From: Paguma larvata
Taxonomy: Eukaryota; Chordata; Mammalia; Carnivora; Viverridae
DNA: 64,000 bases
NCBI GenBank assembly: GCA_030068075.1
Contig: CM057825.1
Coordinates: forward strand, 126,874,739 to 126,938,738
Direction of reading: 5' to 3'
The position numbers and the translations under genes were made by a program. The notes below the pieces were generated by a model, which ran no database searches, was not told the DNA's origin, and saw only the letters and a program-made list of their open reading frames with translations. Below, one piece after another: positions 45,528 through 57,724 of the stretch (positions within the stretch are counted from its first letter, which is position 1; each line of letters starts with the position of its first letter).

Positions 45528-45684
45528 TTTTTTCTTTTTCTTTTTTAATGTTTACTTATTTTTGAGAGAAAGAGAGCAAGAGAGACAGCAAGAGTGTGAG
45601 TGGGGGAGCTTGAACCCATGAACCGTGAGATCATGACCTGAGCCAAAGTCAGATGCTTAACTGACTGAGACACCCAGGCGCCCC
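45528..45684 (-). mobile_element. CAN-SINE, internally deleted
   Basis: Tail side and GA linker joined to cttgaacccatgaaccgtgag, ending ctgagacacccaggcgcccc. About 60 bases between linker and B box are absent. Confidence 0.9.
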
Positions 45685-46680
45685 ATATAGCTGAGAAGTG
45701 CAAGAGACCATAAGAATAAGAAGGGCGGTAGATCATATGAATAAGAAGGAGTCAGTCAGAGCACTTTAAATTCAGTGAGATAATGGTCTTCCAGAGTAAA
45801 GAGCCACAAATACCCCTCCGTTGAGGAACTTCCCTTTTCTAGAATGTTCACAGATGAAACAAATAGAAAAGGCTGCCTCCAACAGATGGCATTAGTTGAT
45901 CATATGGTCATTGGATTATGGCCATCCTATTGCTTCTTACTCTAGAGCAGAGTGTATAGCATTTGGGTTTATTTTAAAAGTGTTCTATGAATATTATTTA
46001 CCCTGATGATCATGTCCAAAAGCTGCGAGAATTTGGAAAACTAGCAGAAAGAGAGATGTGGGATTACCATGAAGAAAAAGTAAAGCTTAACTTCCCACAG
46101 ACAGGTTTGCATTGATCACTTGCAAGGTGTTATTTTAGTCTTATGAATGGTCTTTTCAGAACCAAAAAGCCATTGGCTTTTAAGTAAAGTAGCTGCTGTA
46201 AAAGAAGATATAAGAAGAAGCCGTAAATGTGGAAATTTTTTTTTTAATACTGCATTAGTTGAGTAGGATGTGGAGGGAGAAGACAAGGCCATCACAGTAG
46301 ATAGGAGATGTTATAGGGCAAAGTTACCTACAAACTGGGTGGGAGTTGTGTATATCACCATCCTGCTAGCTGCAGAAGGAAAGGAAAGATGTTAACACAA
46401 AGTGGGACAAGAGTGGGGTCAAGGGAACTTCATGCACCATCTTCGCTGACACGAAGCAAGAACAGACTGATCTGGAAGGATGGGGGAAGCAGAAAACAAC
46501 ATACAGAGACTGTGAAAAAATACTGCAATATAAAGGAATATAATATGGAGATTATACTTCAAGAGTATAATCTCCTTTGCTGTAAGGAGAAAACAGGCTA
46601 AGATAAAAAGGCCACATGAGATAAAAAAGGAAGATGGATGAGGTAATAGAGAATGATGTTGACAATTATAAGACAGCAAT
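45685..46680. other. Intron E4-E5, unassigned part
   Basis: No gene or named repeat recognised. The overlapping open frames at 46389-46679 have no domain. Confidence 0.45.
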
Positions 46681-46689
46681 AAAAATCGC

Positions 46690-47080
46690 TGATATTTAAC
46701 ATCTTCTATATACCATGCTTTTATTCCAAATGTGTTTACATGTATTAACTCATTTAATTCTTATAAGAACGCCATGACTACATGCCATTATTATGTGCAG
46801 GGGGAAAGGGGCAGAGAGAGAGAGGGAGAGTGAGAATCCCAAACAGGCTCCACGATGTCAGCACAGAGCCTCATGTGGGGCTTGAACCCACAAACCCACG
46901 AGCCATGAGATCATGACCTGAGCTGAAGCCAAAAGTTGGATGCTTAAGTGACAGCCTCCCAGATGCCCCATCCTCATTTTATAATTGAGGAAACTGAGAG
47001 GGGATAAGGAACTTCCTCACTACTAAGTATTGGAGGCAGGGTTCAAGCCCTAACAATATGACTTGTTTTTAATCCTTACC
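46690..47080 (-). repeat. MIR copy split by a CAN-SINE
   Basis: The left half (atatttaacatcttctatata...tcatttaattcttataag) and right half (tttataattgaggaaactgag...gcagggttcaagccctaac) flank a minus-strand CAN-SINE at 46797-46972. Confidence 0.75.
46797..46972 (-). mobile_element. CAN-SINE nested in MIR
   Basis: gggcagagagagagagggag linker, then the tRNA part with a small internal duplication (cacaaacccacgagccatgag), ending cagcctcccagatgcccc. Confidence 0.88.
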
Positions 47081-47876
47081 CTAAGAAAGGATCACAAAGA
47101 AACAAAAAATAACAACAGTAGAACTAAAACCATGCAAGGCACTAAAAGCGTAACTGAAGTTGTGGGTGACATACTAAAATTAAAAAAAAAATGTATCTTA
47201 AAAAGGCAAAAACTCAAAAAATAAGGAAAGAGATGATAGATATGGAAGCCAGACAATAAAGAATTCCCTCGTTGATGGGAAAGGACTCGTTGCATTCCAG
47301 GGAAAATAGCATATTAAAGAACAAAACAAAACTCTACAGTAGAACATTAAAAAAAGAACACAAACCAATCAGAACATAGGACAAACAAACATCTGCTAAT
47401 TCAATCTCACAGTTAAAAAGAGAAGAAATTAAAATTAGGCCCTATTTTCATACTACAAATGTGAAAAGAACACCAAAATACATAAGGCAAAACTGACAGA
47501 ACTACAAAAATTAATAGGAAAATCCAATTATTATAGTTGGAGACTTCAATTCCCCTCTATCAGGGATTGACAGATAGTGGGCAGAAAATGAGTGAGGATA
47601 TAGTTAAACTAAACAGCACCGTCACAATCAACTGGATCTCACTGACATTTATAGATTACTTCAACAATAGCAGAAGACATTCTTCTCAAGCTCACACGGA
47701 ACATTCTCCTAGAGAGACCATATTCTGGGCCATAAAACACACCTTAAAAATTTTAAAGAGTAGAAATCAGACAGTGTATACTCTCAGCCCACAGTGCAAT
47801 TAAACTAGAAATCAGTAACAAAAAGATAGCTGGAAAATTCCCAAATATTAGAAGATTAAGGAAAAGACTTCTAGGG

Positions 47877-48230
47877 GCGCCTGGGTGGCTCAGTAGCTAA
47901 GCGTCTGATTTGGCTCAGGTCATGATCTCATGGTGTGTGAGTTTGAGTCCCACATTGGGTGAGCTTGAGCCCCACTTCTGGGAGCTTGAGCCCTGCTTCG
48001 GGTGAGCATGAGCCCCTCCTTCGGGTGAACCCCACTTCTCTCTCTCTCTGTCTGCCTCTCCTGGGATTCTCTCTCTCTCTCTCTCTCTCTGCCCCTTGCT
48101 CACTTGGGACCCCTCCCTTTCTCTCTCTCTCTCAGAAAGAAAGAAAGAAGGAAATTAAGAAAGAAAGGATGGAAGGATGGAGGGAAGGAAGGAGGGAAGG
48201 AAGGAAGGAAATGAAAACACAACTTTTCAA
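47877..48230 (+). mobile_element. CAN-SINE with tandemly amplified B-box region and (AAGG)n tail
   Basis: A normal head GGGGCGCCTGGGTGGCTCAG is followed by about four imperfect 21-23-base copies of the gagcttgagccccacttcggg unit (47939-48026), then the CT linker and a tail expanded to AAGG repeats (48140-48210). Confidence 0.9.
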
Positions 48231-49066
48231 AATCTGTCGGATGCAGTGAAAGAAGGGCTTACAGAAAAATTTATAGCACTGAATGCATATATTAGAAAAG
48301 AAGAAAGCTCTAAAATCAATAATCTAAGCTTCCACCTTAGGAAACTATAAAATGAAGAGTGAATTAAATTCAAAATAAGCAGAATAAAATAAAATTAGAG
48401 CAGAAACCAATGAAATTGAAAACAGAGAAAATCAATAGAGAAAATCAACAAAACCAAAAGCTCTTTCTTGGAAAAGGTTATAAAATTGATAAGCCTCTAG
48501 CCAGGCCAACCAAGAAAAAAAGAGAGAAGATACAAATTACTAATATCAGAAATGAAAGAGGAACCATCACTACTGATACAAGAGACATTAGAAAGATAAT
48601 AAAGGAATATTATGAACAACTCTATGACCACAAATTTGATAGCTTAGATGAAATAAGGATTCCTTAAAAGACATGATCTAACAAAACTCACATAAAGAGA
48701 AATAGATAATTTGAAGATAATATCTATTAAAGAAATTGAATCAACAATTAATAACCTTCCAGAAGAGAAAGTACCAGGCCTAGATGATGAATTCTACTAA
48801 ACACGTAAGGAAAAACAGTATACCAATACCCTACAATCTTCTCCAGAAAATAAAAGCATATTTATTCTTTGAGGTCAGCATAACCCTGATTCCCAAACCA
48901 AAGATACTACAATAAAGGTAAACTATAGAGAATGTATCTCCTCAAAACAGATGCAAAAATCCTTAATAAAATACCGACAAATCGAATCAATAATATATGA
49001 AAAGAATTACACACCATATTCAAGTGGGATTTATTCCTTCTAGGTATACATGGCTGGTTCAACATT

Positions 49067-49214
49067 CAAAAATCAACTAATGTAATCCATTATTACAATA
49101 ATAAAGAAAAAGAAAGAATCCAAAGAAAAATAATAGGAAACAAAAATCAACTAATGTAATCCATTATTACAATAATAAAGAAAAAGAAAGAATCCAAAGA
49201 AAAATAATAGGAAA
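49067..49214 (+). repeat. Perfect 74-bp tandem duplication
   Basis: Copy 1 (49067-49140) and copy 2 (49141-49214) appear identical, starting caaaaatcaactaatgtaat and ending aaataataggaaa. It lies inside old L1 sequence. Confidence 0.95.
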
Positions 49215-51090
49215 CAAAAAAACTGTAATAGAAATGAAGAATGCATTTGAGGCTTATTAATAAACTAGATGCAGCCTAGAAAAGAATCTATGAGTTGGAA
49301 TATATGACAATATAAACTTACCAAACTGAAATAAATGGAGGAAAAAATTTTTAAAAAGAACAGATTTTTGGATAATTGTGGCAAATTACAAATGGTTTAA
49401 GATACTGGAATACCAGAAAAAGAAGAGACAACAAAGCAGAAATATTCAAGGTAATAATGGCCAAGAACTTTTGAAAGTTAATGATACATACCAACCTATA
49501 TAACCAGGTAGCCCAGAAAATATGAAGGAAGAAAAACATTCCATATTCAACACCTGGCAGTAATAGAAACAAACAGCAGAAACCCAAGACAAAGAGAAAA
49601 CCTGGAAAAACGTCAGTTTGTTGGGGAAGATCTTTCCCATAGAGGAACAAAGATAAGAATTATAGCAGACTTTCCATCAGAAAGAACAGAGTAGAGGGAA
49701 ATATTTCAAGTGTTAGTGGAAAAAAACTCACCATGATAAAATTCTGTATCCACCGATATTATATTTTCAAACTAGAAGAGAAATAAAAGCTTTCTTAGCA
49801 AACAAAAAAACGAGGAAAATCATAACCAGTAGGGCAGCCCAACGGGAAATAGAATTTTTTCCTAGAGAATGAAAATGATATAGGTCAGAACTTTGGATCT
49901 ACATTAAAAAAAAATAAATAAAAAAAGGAAATCTTTTGGAAAAATAGTAAATGAAGGTAATTTAAAAAATCAATTAATTTAATCTATTACAGAAACAGGC
50001 TAAAGAAGAAAACTCACATGATATCAATAAATTCAGACACATTTGACAAATTCAAAGCATTTGACAAAATCCAAAACCCATTCATGATAAAAACTCAGTA
50101 AACTAGGTATAGAGGGGAACTTCCTCAACTTGATAAAGAACATCAACGAAATACCTACAGGAACCTCACACCTAAGGCAAGGAGCTAGATACTTTCCCCT
50201 TAAGATAAGGATGCTCCCTCTAATCACTCCTATATAACATCATACAGGAAGTGTTAGCTTATGCAATAGACCAAAAAAAAGAAAGAAAAAAAAAAGGAAA
50301 TATAAGGAAGAAATAAAACTGTTTTTGTTTGCTGATGGCATGATTATTTAGGAAATCCCAACAGAATCAACCAACCAAAAACCACTGCGGCTTTTAAGTG
50401 AAAATAACAAGGTTGAAGGATATAAGGTTAATACACAAAAGTCCAGTGCTTTCCTAGATATCAGAAATGAAAAATAGGAACTTGAAGTTAAAAACTCGAT
50501 GCCATTTACATTAGCAACAAAATGAAGTAGTTGGTATACTGGTAATATGAAGTAGTTGGTATACATCTAGTAAAAAATGTACAAGAGCTATATGAGGAAA
50601 ACTACAAAATGCTGATGAAGAAAATCAAACAAGATCTAAATAAATGGAGACAGAATCCATGCTCATGGAAGGAAAAACTCAAAATTGTTCAGATGGCAGT
50701 ACTTTTCAATATGATCTATAGCTTCAAAACAATCCCAGTAAAAATCCCAGCAAGTTATTCTGTAGATATTGACAAACTGATTCTAAAGTTTATATGGAAA
50801 TGTGAAATATCTAGAACAGCCAACACAATTGTGAAGGAGAAAAAAGTCAGAGGACTTACATTATCAAATTTCTTATTATGAAGACTTAATAGTAATTAAG
50901 ACAGTATGGTATTGGTAAGAGAATGAACAGATCAGTGGAACAGACTAGAGCATCCAGAAATATGCTCACGCACAAATACAGTCAAGTGATTTTTGACAAA
51001 GGAACAACGACAATTCAATGGAGAATAGTCTTTTCAAAAATTGGCCCTGTAACAAGTAGACATGTATAGACAAATAGAACCTAGACACAG

Positions 51091-51146
51091 CTTTTTGTGA
51101 AAGGTGTAAGCTCTTTCACAAAAGAGCTTACACCTTTCACAAAAAG
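51091..51146. repeat. Perfect 26-bp inverted repeat, 4-base loop
   Basis: The left arm 51091-51116 (starts ctttttgtgaaagg) is the exact reverse complement of the right arm 51121-51146; the loop is caca. It sits inside old L1 sequence, where normal L1 carries only the right arm. Confidence 0.97.
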
Positions 51147-51369
51147 CAATTTGAAATGGATGATAGATTTAAATGTAAAACACAAAACTATAACACTTCT
51201 AGAAGATAACATAAGAAAAAATCAAGGTGACTTTGGGTTTAAGTGGTGACTTTTTAGATGCAACACAAAAAGTCTGACCCATCAAAGAAAAAACTGACAA
51301 GGGGGATTTTATTAAAATTCAAAACCTATGCTCTATGGAAGACACTGTTAAAAGAATAAAAAGAAGAAT

Positions 51370-54200
51370 GCTGGTGCAATTTTGATTGGGATTGCATTGA
51401 ATGTATAGATTGCTTTAGGTAGTATTGCCATTTTAACGATATTTATTCTTCCGATCCATGAGCATGGGATGTTTTTCCATTTCCTGTGTCTTCCTCAATT
51501 ACTTTCATAAGTTTTTTATAGTTTTCCACGTAAAGGTCTTTTACATCTTTGGTTAGGTTTATTCCTAGGTATTTGATGGTTTTTGGGGCAACTGTGAATG
51601 GGATTCGCTTCTTTATTTCTCTTTCTATTGCTTCATTGTTGGTGTAAAGGAATGCAACCGATTTCTGTACATTGATTTTGTATCCTGAAACTTTGCCAAA
51701 TTCATGGATCAGTTCTAGTAGACTTTCGGTGGATTCTGTTGGGTTTTCCATGTAAAGTATCATGTCGTCTGCAAAAAGTGAAAGTTTGACTTCATCCTCG
51801 CCTATCCTGATGCCTTTTATTTTGCTTTCTTGTCTGACTGCTGATGCTAGGACTTCCAACACTATGTTAAATAGCAGTGGTGAGTGTGGACATCCCTGTC
51901 GTGTTCCTGATCTCAGGGGGAAGGCTCTTAGTTTTTCCCCATTGAGGATGATATTAGCTGTGGGCTTTTCATAAATGGCTTTTATGATGCCTAAGTATGT
52001 TCCTTCTATCCCAAATTTCTCGAGAGTTTTTATTAAGAAGGGATGCTGTATTTTGTCAAATGCTTTTTCTGCATCAATTGACAGGATCATATGGTTCTTA
52101 TCTTTTCTTTTGTTAATGTGATGTATTATGTTGATTGATTTACGAATGTTGAACCATCCCTGCAACCCAGGGATGAATCCTACTTGATCGCGGTGGATAA
52201 TTCTTTTTATATGCTGTTGGATTCTATTTGCTAATATCTTGTTAAGAATTTTTGCATCCATGTTCATCAAGGATATCGGCCTGTAGTTCTCTTTTTTTGC
52301 TGGGTCTCTATCTGGTTTGGGAATCAAAGTGATGCTGGCTTCATAGAATGAGTCTGGGAGTTTTCTTTCCGTCTCAATTTTTTGGAACAGCTTGAGGAAG
52401 ATAGGTATTAACTCTGTTTTAAATGTCTGGTAAAATTCCGCAGGGAAGCCATCTGGCCCTGGACTTTTATTTGCTGGGAGATTTTTGATAACTGATTCAA
52501 TTTCTTCACTAGTTATGGGTCTGTTCAAGTTTTCTATTTCTTCCCGTTTGAGTTTTGGTAGCATGTGGCTGTTTAGGAATTTGTCTATTTCTTCCAGGTT
52601 GTTCAATTTGACGGCATAGAGTTTTTCATAATATTCTCTGATGATTGCACCAGCATTCTTCTCAAAGCTAGAGCAAATAATCCTAAAATTTGTTTGGAAC
52701 CACAAAAGACCCTGAATAGCCAAAGTAATTCTGAAGAATAAAACCAAAGTGGGAGGCATCACAATCCCAGATTTTAACCTCGACTACAAAGTGGTAGTCA
52801 TCAAGACAGCATGGTATTGGCACAAGAACAGACACATAGACCAATGGAATAGAATAGAGAACCCAGAAATGGACCCTAATGGCCATCTAATCTTTGACAA
52901 AGCAGGAAAAAGTATCCAATGGAAAAAAGACAGCCTCTTTAACAAATGGTGCTGGGAGAACTGGACAGCAACATGCAGAAGAATGAAACTAGACCACTTC
53001 CTTACACCACTCACAAAAATAAACTCTAAATGGATGAAGGATCTGAATGTGAGACAGGAAACCATCAAAATCCTAGAGGAGAAAGCAGGAAAAAACTTCT
53101 TTGACCTGAGCCACAGCAATTTCCTATGCGACACATCTCCAAAGGTGAGGGAATTTAAAGCAAAAATGAACTATTGGGACCTCATCAAGATAAAAACCTT
53201 CTGCATGGCAAAGGAAACAACCAACAAAACTAATAGACAACTGACGGAATAGGAAAGGATAATTGCAAATGACATATCGGATAAAGGACTATTATCTAAA
53301 ATCTATAAAGAACTTACAAACTCCACACTCGAAAAACAAATAATCCAGTGAAGAAATGGGCGGAAGATATGAATAGACACTTCTCCAAAGAGGACATTCA
53401 GATGACCAACAGACACATGAAACGATGCTCAAAGTCACTCATCATCAGGGAAACACAAATCAAAACCACACTGAAATACCACCTTACATGGGTTCGAGCA
53501 GCTAAAATGAATAAATCAGGAAACTAGAGATGCTGGCGGGGATGTGGAGAAGCAGGCACCCTCCTACACTGTTGGTGGGAATGCAAACTGGTGCAGCCAC
53601 TCTGGAAAACGGTGTGGAGTTTCCTCAAAAATATGAAAATAGAGCTACCCTATGATCCAGCAATAGCACTGCTAGGAATCTACCCAAGAGCCACAGGAAT
53701 GCTGATGCATAGGGGCACGTGTACCCCAATGTTCATAGCAGCACTTTCGACAATAGCCAAATCATGGAAAGAGACCAAGTGTCCATCAACTGACGAATGG
53801 ACAAAGAAGATGTGGTACATATATACAATGGACTACTACGTGGCAATGAGAAAAAATGAAATCTGGCCATGTGTAGCAACATGGATGGAACTGGAGGGTA
53901 TTATGTTAAGTGAAATAAGTCAGTCAGAAAAAGACAGATACCATATGTTTCCATGCATAGGTAGACTTTGTGAGACTAAGCAAAAACCAGGGGGAGGGGA
54001 AGAGGGGAAAGGAAAAAAAGGACACAGAGAGGGAGGGAGATAAAACATAAGAGACTCTCAAAGACTAAGAACAAACTGAGGGTGAGGAGGGTGAGGGAGG
54101 GGGGAGAGGGGGTGATGGGCATTAAAGAGGGCACGTGTTGGGATGAACACTGGGTGTTATATGTAAACTAATTTGAAAATAAACTATTATAAAAAAAAAA
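51370..54200 (+). mobile_element. Young L1 with 5' inversion (twin priming)
   Basis: The left part (about 51375-52650) is ORF2 reverse transcriptase on the minus strand, open for over 400 codons. It has [24 protein letters not shown] and the catalytic LFADDMILY. The right part (about 52655-54200) continues ORF2 on the plus strand ([20 protein letters not shown]) to the C-terminal WLRTAE-type region, the G-rich 3' UTR and poly(A) at 54189. Flanks aaaagaataaaaagaag and aaaagaatgaaaagacaag look like target duplications in the host L1. Stops around 53250 and 53350 show it is dead. Confidence 0.9.
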
Positions 54201-54304
54201 GAATGAAAAGACAAGCCACAGTCTGCAAAACAGATATCTTATGAATAAGTGAAAAACACTTAAAGCTCAACATTAAAGAAATAATCTAATTTAAAAATGA
54301 CTCA

Positions 54305-54487
54305 GGGGCGCCTGGGTGGCTCAGTTGGTTATGCGGCCAACTTCAGCTCAGGTCATGATCTCACGGTTCGTGGGTTCAAGTCTGCGTCGGGCCTGGGCTG
54401 ACCTTGCGGGCTGCTTCGGATTCTAGGTCTCCCTCTCTCTCTGCCCCTCCCCTGCTTGCACTCTGTCTCGCTCTCAAAAAAAATAAT
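54305..54487 (+). mobile_element. CAN-SINE (cat type), internally shortened
   Basis: Head GGGGCGCCTGGGTGGCTCAG is intact; the middle ctgggctgaccttgcgggctg is shorter than consensus. A-rich tail. Confidence 0.93.
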
Positions 54488-55361
54488 ACATCAAGTGCTA
54501 AGGGCATATTCACCGAGTTTTGACAAATGCACTTATCCGTGTAAACCAAATCTTTCTCAATATATACATTACTATCACTCCAGAAGTTATTTCATCACGC
54601 TTCATCTACTATTTTATAATCACAAAAAGTAAAGCTATTTGGAAAGTATTTATAGTATGATCTCCTTTTGGTTACAGAAATATAGGAAAAAAACAAAAGA
54701 AATAAATTTTAGGTGATTATTTGTGGGTAGTTGGATTACCATTGATTTTTATTTTCTGATATTCTCTGTATTTTCTAAATTTTAAATATCATTATGGTGG
54801 TAAGAAAAATAATAGTAAAATCCACTTAAAAGAAAAAAATCTTTTGATCTTTTAGTAAATGATATCACATACAGAATATTTATAGATCATTAAAGTGATC
54901 ATTTTGAAGATACTGTATATGGCAAAAACGGAAACATTTCAATAAGGAATTAGATTACAATGACAAAATTACAACGAATATTAACACCATAATCAACATA
55001 ATACGATGAATGTAAACACACAGAATAGGACTAGAAGAGAATAAGAAAAACAAATGTGTTGTATTTCGCATTCTGTCTCCTGGAGCCTGTTTGAGTGATG
55101 GAATTATGGGTAATTTTTGAAAAAAAATGTTGTATCAACTTATGTAAACTAAAACAACAGTTAAAATATCCCATAAGACCCTGACTTCAGGGTCATCCAT
55201 CTCTTACACATGTGGGCCAGCCTGAAGCCCTTGAACCCACTCAGCAAGCTACAAAATTTCCCCAGGCCATTGTAAAGCCTTTACTTGGGCCACACATTTT
55301 GGTCGGATTTTGGAACCATATGATCCAGATTATTATAGCAAGACAAAACAAACTAAGTTAC
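54488..55361. other. Intron E4-E5 end, AT-rich, probable old L1
   Basis: gttttgacaaatgcacttatcc and similar text at 54510-54600 resembles an old L1 tail in minus orientation. The rest is AT-rich with nothing recognised. Confidence 0.4.
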
Positions 55362-55607
55362 CTCTTTCCGGAAAGATGTTGTTTTTGGTAAGTTTGACGC
55401 TTTTGGGCCTTGGATTGTTATCGTCCATACCCATGATCAGGTTGCGGAAAAACAGATCAAATTTCTTTCTGCTGTCTGCATTGATGGTGCCAGCCACCGT
55501 CCATACCAAGGCAAAGAGGAATAGACCTTGCAGCCAGAGAAAGATCTGTTGGCTTGTTGGGCCTTCAAATAATTCAGTTTCCTCCTCGTCTATTTTCTTG
55601 ATTTCAC
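55362..55607 (-). CDS. DNAH3: DNAH3 exon E4 (AAA2-AAA3 linker)
   Basis: The 246 bases encode GEIKKIDEEETELFEGP onward and end NNIFPERG, with phase 1 at both ends. The glycine at the start is split with E3 and the glycine at the end with E5. It contains the hydrophobic helix around FLWLQGLFLFALVWTVAGT, typical of the region before AAA3. It is separated from the next exon by the largest intron in the window (17.1 kb). Confidence 0.92.
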
Positions 55608-55799
55608 CTAAAAGCAAGAAAAAGGAATCTCAGGAAAAGTTGCAAGTATCTGCTTACATATAGACCTAAACAATGTGAATTGAGTAGTCTTTTCTGTGAG
55701 GGCTCTAGGGGGGTGGGGAGGAGGGGAATAATAGTGGCTGAGTGGCCATCACCTGCTAGATCCTTTATACACATATATTTTTTGCTAGTTTTTAATAAT

Positions 55800-56873
55800 T
55801 TTTAATTTTGAAAGGACATGGGCATCAACCTGAAGGAGCTCTCAATGGCTGAAGACATTTGAGGAATAAAATAAATATAGCATTGGATTGTAACCCATAG
55901 GATAAAATAAATATCTGTGAGTTCATACTTTAATCAGCAAATAACTGAATTAGCAAATAAATAGGGAAGAACAGTTCTTCCTTACAGAAGAATTCTAATT
56001 AGTAAATATAGAAGGAATACACACAGAAACAGAAAATTAACATTAGGCAAATGCCACCGTTAATAACTGTGGTAGGCAAGACCCATCAATGGATGTTAAA
56101 ATCAGTGGGTAAAAATTTGAGAAGAAAATAGGATATTTGCATAGTTTCAAATTGTCTCCCCCACCAAATACTTATTAATTATGAAGGAAAACACAGTAAC
56201 ACTTCTCTTACAGTGGAGAAATGTGGCTTTGACCAAAGCTAACTTTGACCTTCACCAGTCATAACATATAGCAACATCATGTACCCCATGATGATGTACT
56301 GAGAAGGTTATATCATCACTTTTGTGGTATTCTTATTAAAAATCCATAACCCCGACCTATCTATGAGAAAACATGAGGCAAACTTAAATTGAGAGATATC
56401 CTATAAAATAACTGGCCAGTATTTATCAAGTAACAAAGTTATAAAAGACAAGGAAATGGGTGCCCAGCTGGCTCAGTCAGTAGAACATGTGACTCTTGAT
56501 TTGGGGGTCATGAGTTTGAGCCCCATGCTGGGTTTACTTAAAAAAAAAAAAAAAGACAAGGAAAGACTGAGGAGCTGTCATAGATTGGAGGAGACAAATG
56601 AGATACAACAACTAAAAAAAAAGTGACCTCCTGAAGTGCATCCTAGAACAGAAAAAGGACATTTGTGGAAAAATCAATGAACTGCAAATGAAGTCTGTAG
56701 TGTAGTTAACAGTTCAGTATCAATGTCAATTTTCTTATTCTGATCATTGTGCCCTGGTTATGTAAGATGTTAACTTTAAAGGAAACTAGGTGAAGGGATG
56801 TGTGACTCAACATAGTCTTTCAATGATTTTTTCGCAAGTCTAAAATTATTTTAAAATAAAAGGCTAAAAAATG
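55800..56873 (+). repeat. Old L1ME-type 3' UTR, SINE-interrupted
   Basis: ggcatcaacctgaaggagctc, then cataaccccgacctatctatg, agaaaaaggacatttgtgg and ctaaaattattttaaaataaaa are typical of old L1 3' UTRs. A short CAN-SINE lies within. Confidence 0.7.
56459..56555 (+). mobile_element. Short CAN-SINE (no CT linker)
   Basis: gggtgcccagctggctcagtc, then gagtttgagccccatgctgg, then directly a poly(A). Flanking aaagacaaggaaa duplications (56446-56458 and after the tail) are clear. Confidence 0.9.
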
Positions 56874-57530
56874 TATTTGTATTCCTTATCTCAAGGCCTT
56901 GCTGATTGATCATAGTTACCATACTCCTGCATTTTAGCATTGACAGAGGAAAAAGTTAGGGCTCTGAAATCAGGTCTGTCTGTGTTCAAACCTAGTCCCT
57001 AGTTTCTAGTAGTTGTGTGTCTTTCAACACTCCTGATAGGACTCATGGCTAGAGATTTGGGAAGGCAAGAGATTAGGTCACTCAGAGCTAGGGACAATGA
57101 GTCCATTTCTCAGGCGATGCCTTCTTTCCTGGAGGAGAGAGAACACAAGGACAGGAAACAGGACTTGGGAAAATATGCAAAATGTGCAACTAATGACGCA
57201 AATATATGGCATTGTATGCAGTTAGTGTGCTTTTGAGAAAATTGCCTGTAACTTTAATTTCAGAAAAATCACATAATATTTAGCCAAATGAAGTCTCCAC
57301 TCAGCTGTTCACCATGTTACATTTTTTTAAATCTGATCCCATAGTGCCTTTGGAACCAATGATCTGAGAAAATGTACATGTAACAGAAGTTCTGGGAAGA
57401 TCCATCCTGAGTTTGAATTATGTGAGATCTTGAAAAAGAAATGGCATCCAATAAAAGTTCTCCAAATGGACACATTTTTTAATCCTTTCCCACAGAATTA
57501 AATGAAATTTGATTTATGTGAGATGCTCAC

Positions 57531-57604
57531 AGGGAACTTCTCCAGGACCTTTGTACAAATAGTTCTATGATTTATATACTTCTCATGTCCTGGAGAAGTT
57601 CCCT
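57531..57604. repeat. Perfect 18-bp inverted repeat, 38-base loop
   Basis: Arms 57531-57548 (agggaacttctccaggac) and 57587-57604 are exact reverse complements. It lies in unassigned intron between E3 and E4. Confidence 0.97.
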
Positions 57605-57724
57605 AGTTTTGTAGCTGATGTGATCAGTTCTCTCAATGGTGTAACCATGTATTTTGTGAATTCAGATTTTTATAAGGTTTCTTAAGATAGGAAAATCTCC
57701 AGTCTTATTTTTTGCAGAATCTTT

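Larger units (their letters stand above)
47150..54290 (+). mobile_element. Old L1, ORF2 remnants, interrupted by SINE and younger L1
   Basis: Diverged L1 ORF2 reads on the plus strand. Endonuclease-type remnants lie near 47530-47800 (ttatagttggagacttcaa). Then come reverse-transcriptase-region remnants, with an open stretch at 48410-48667 (NERGTITTD, IIKEYYEQLY) and another at 50609-50881 (WRQNPCSWKEKLKIVQM). Stops and frameshifts are frequent. It is broken by a CAN-SINE at 47877 and by a young L1 near 51370-54200, after which old L1 text resumes (aaaagacaagccacagtctg). Confidence 0.85.

Noticed and set aside
51443..52762. 439-codon reverse transcriptase ORF as a candidate novel gene
   Set aside because: It is L1 ORF2 in the inverted half of a twin-primed insertion; it lacks the ORF start and the endonuclease domain, and its 3' part lies on the other strand.
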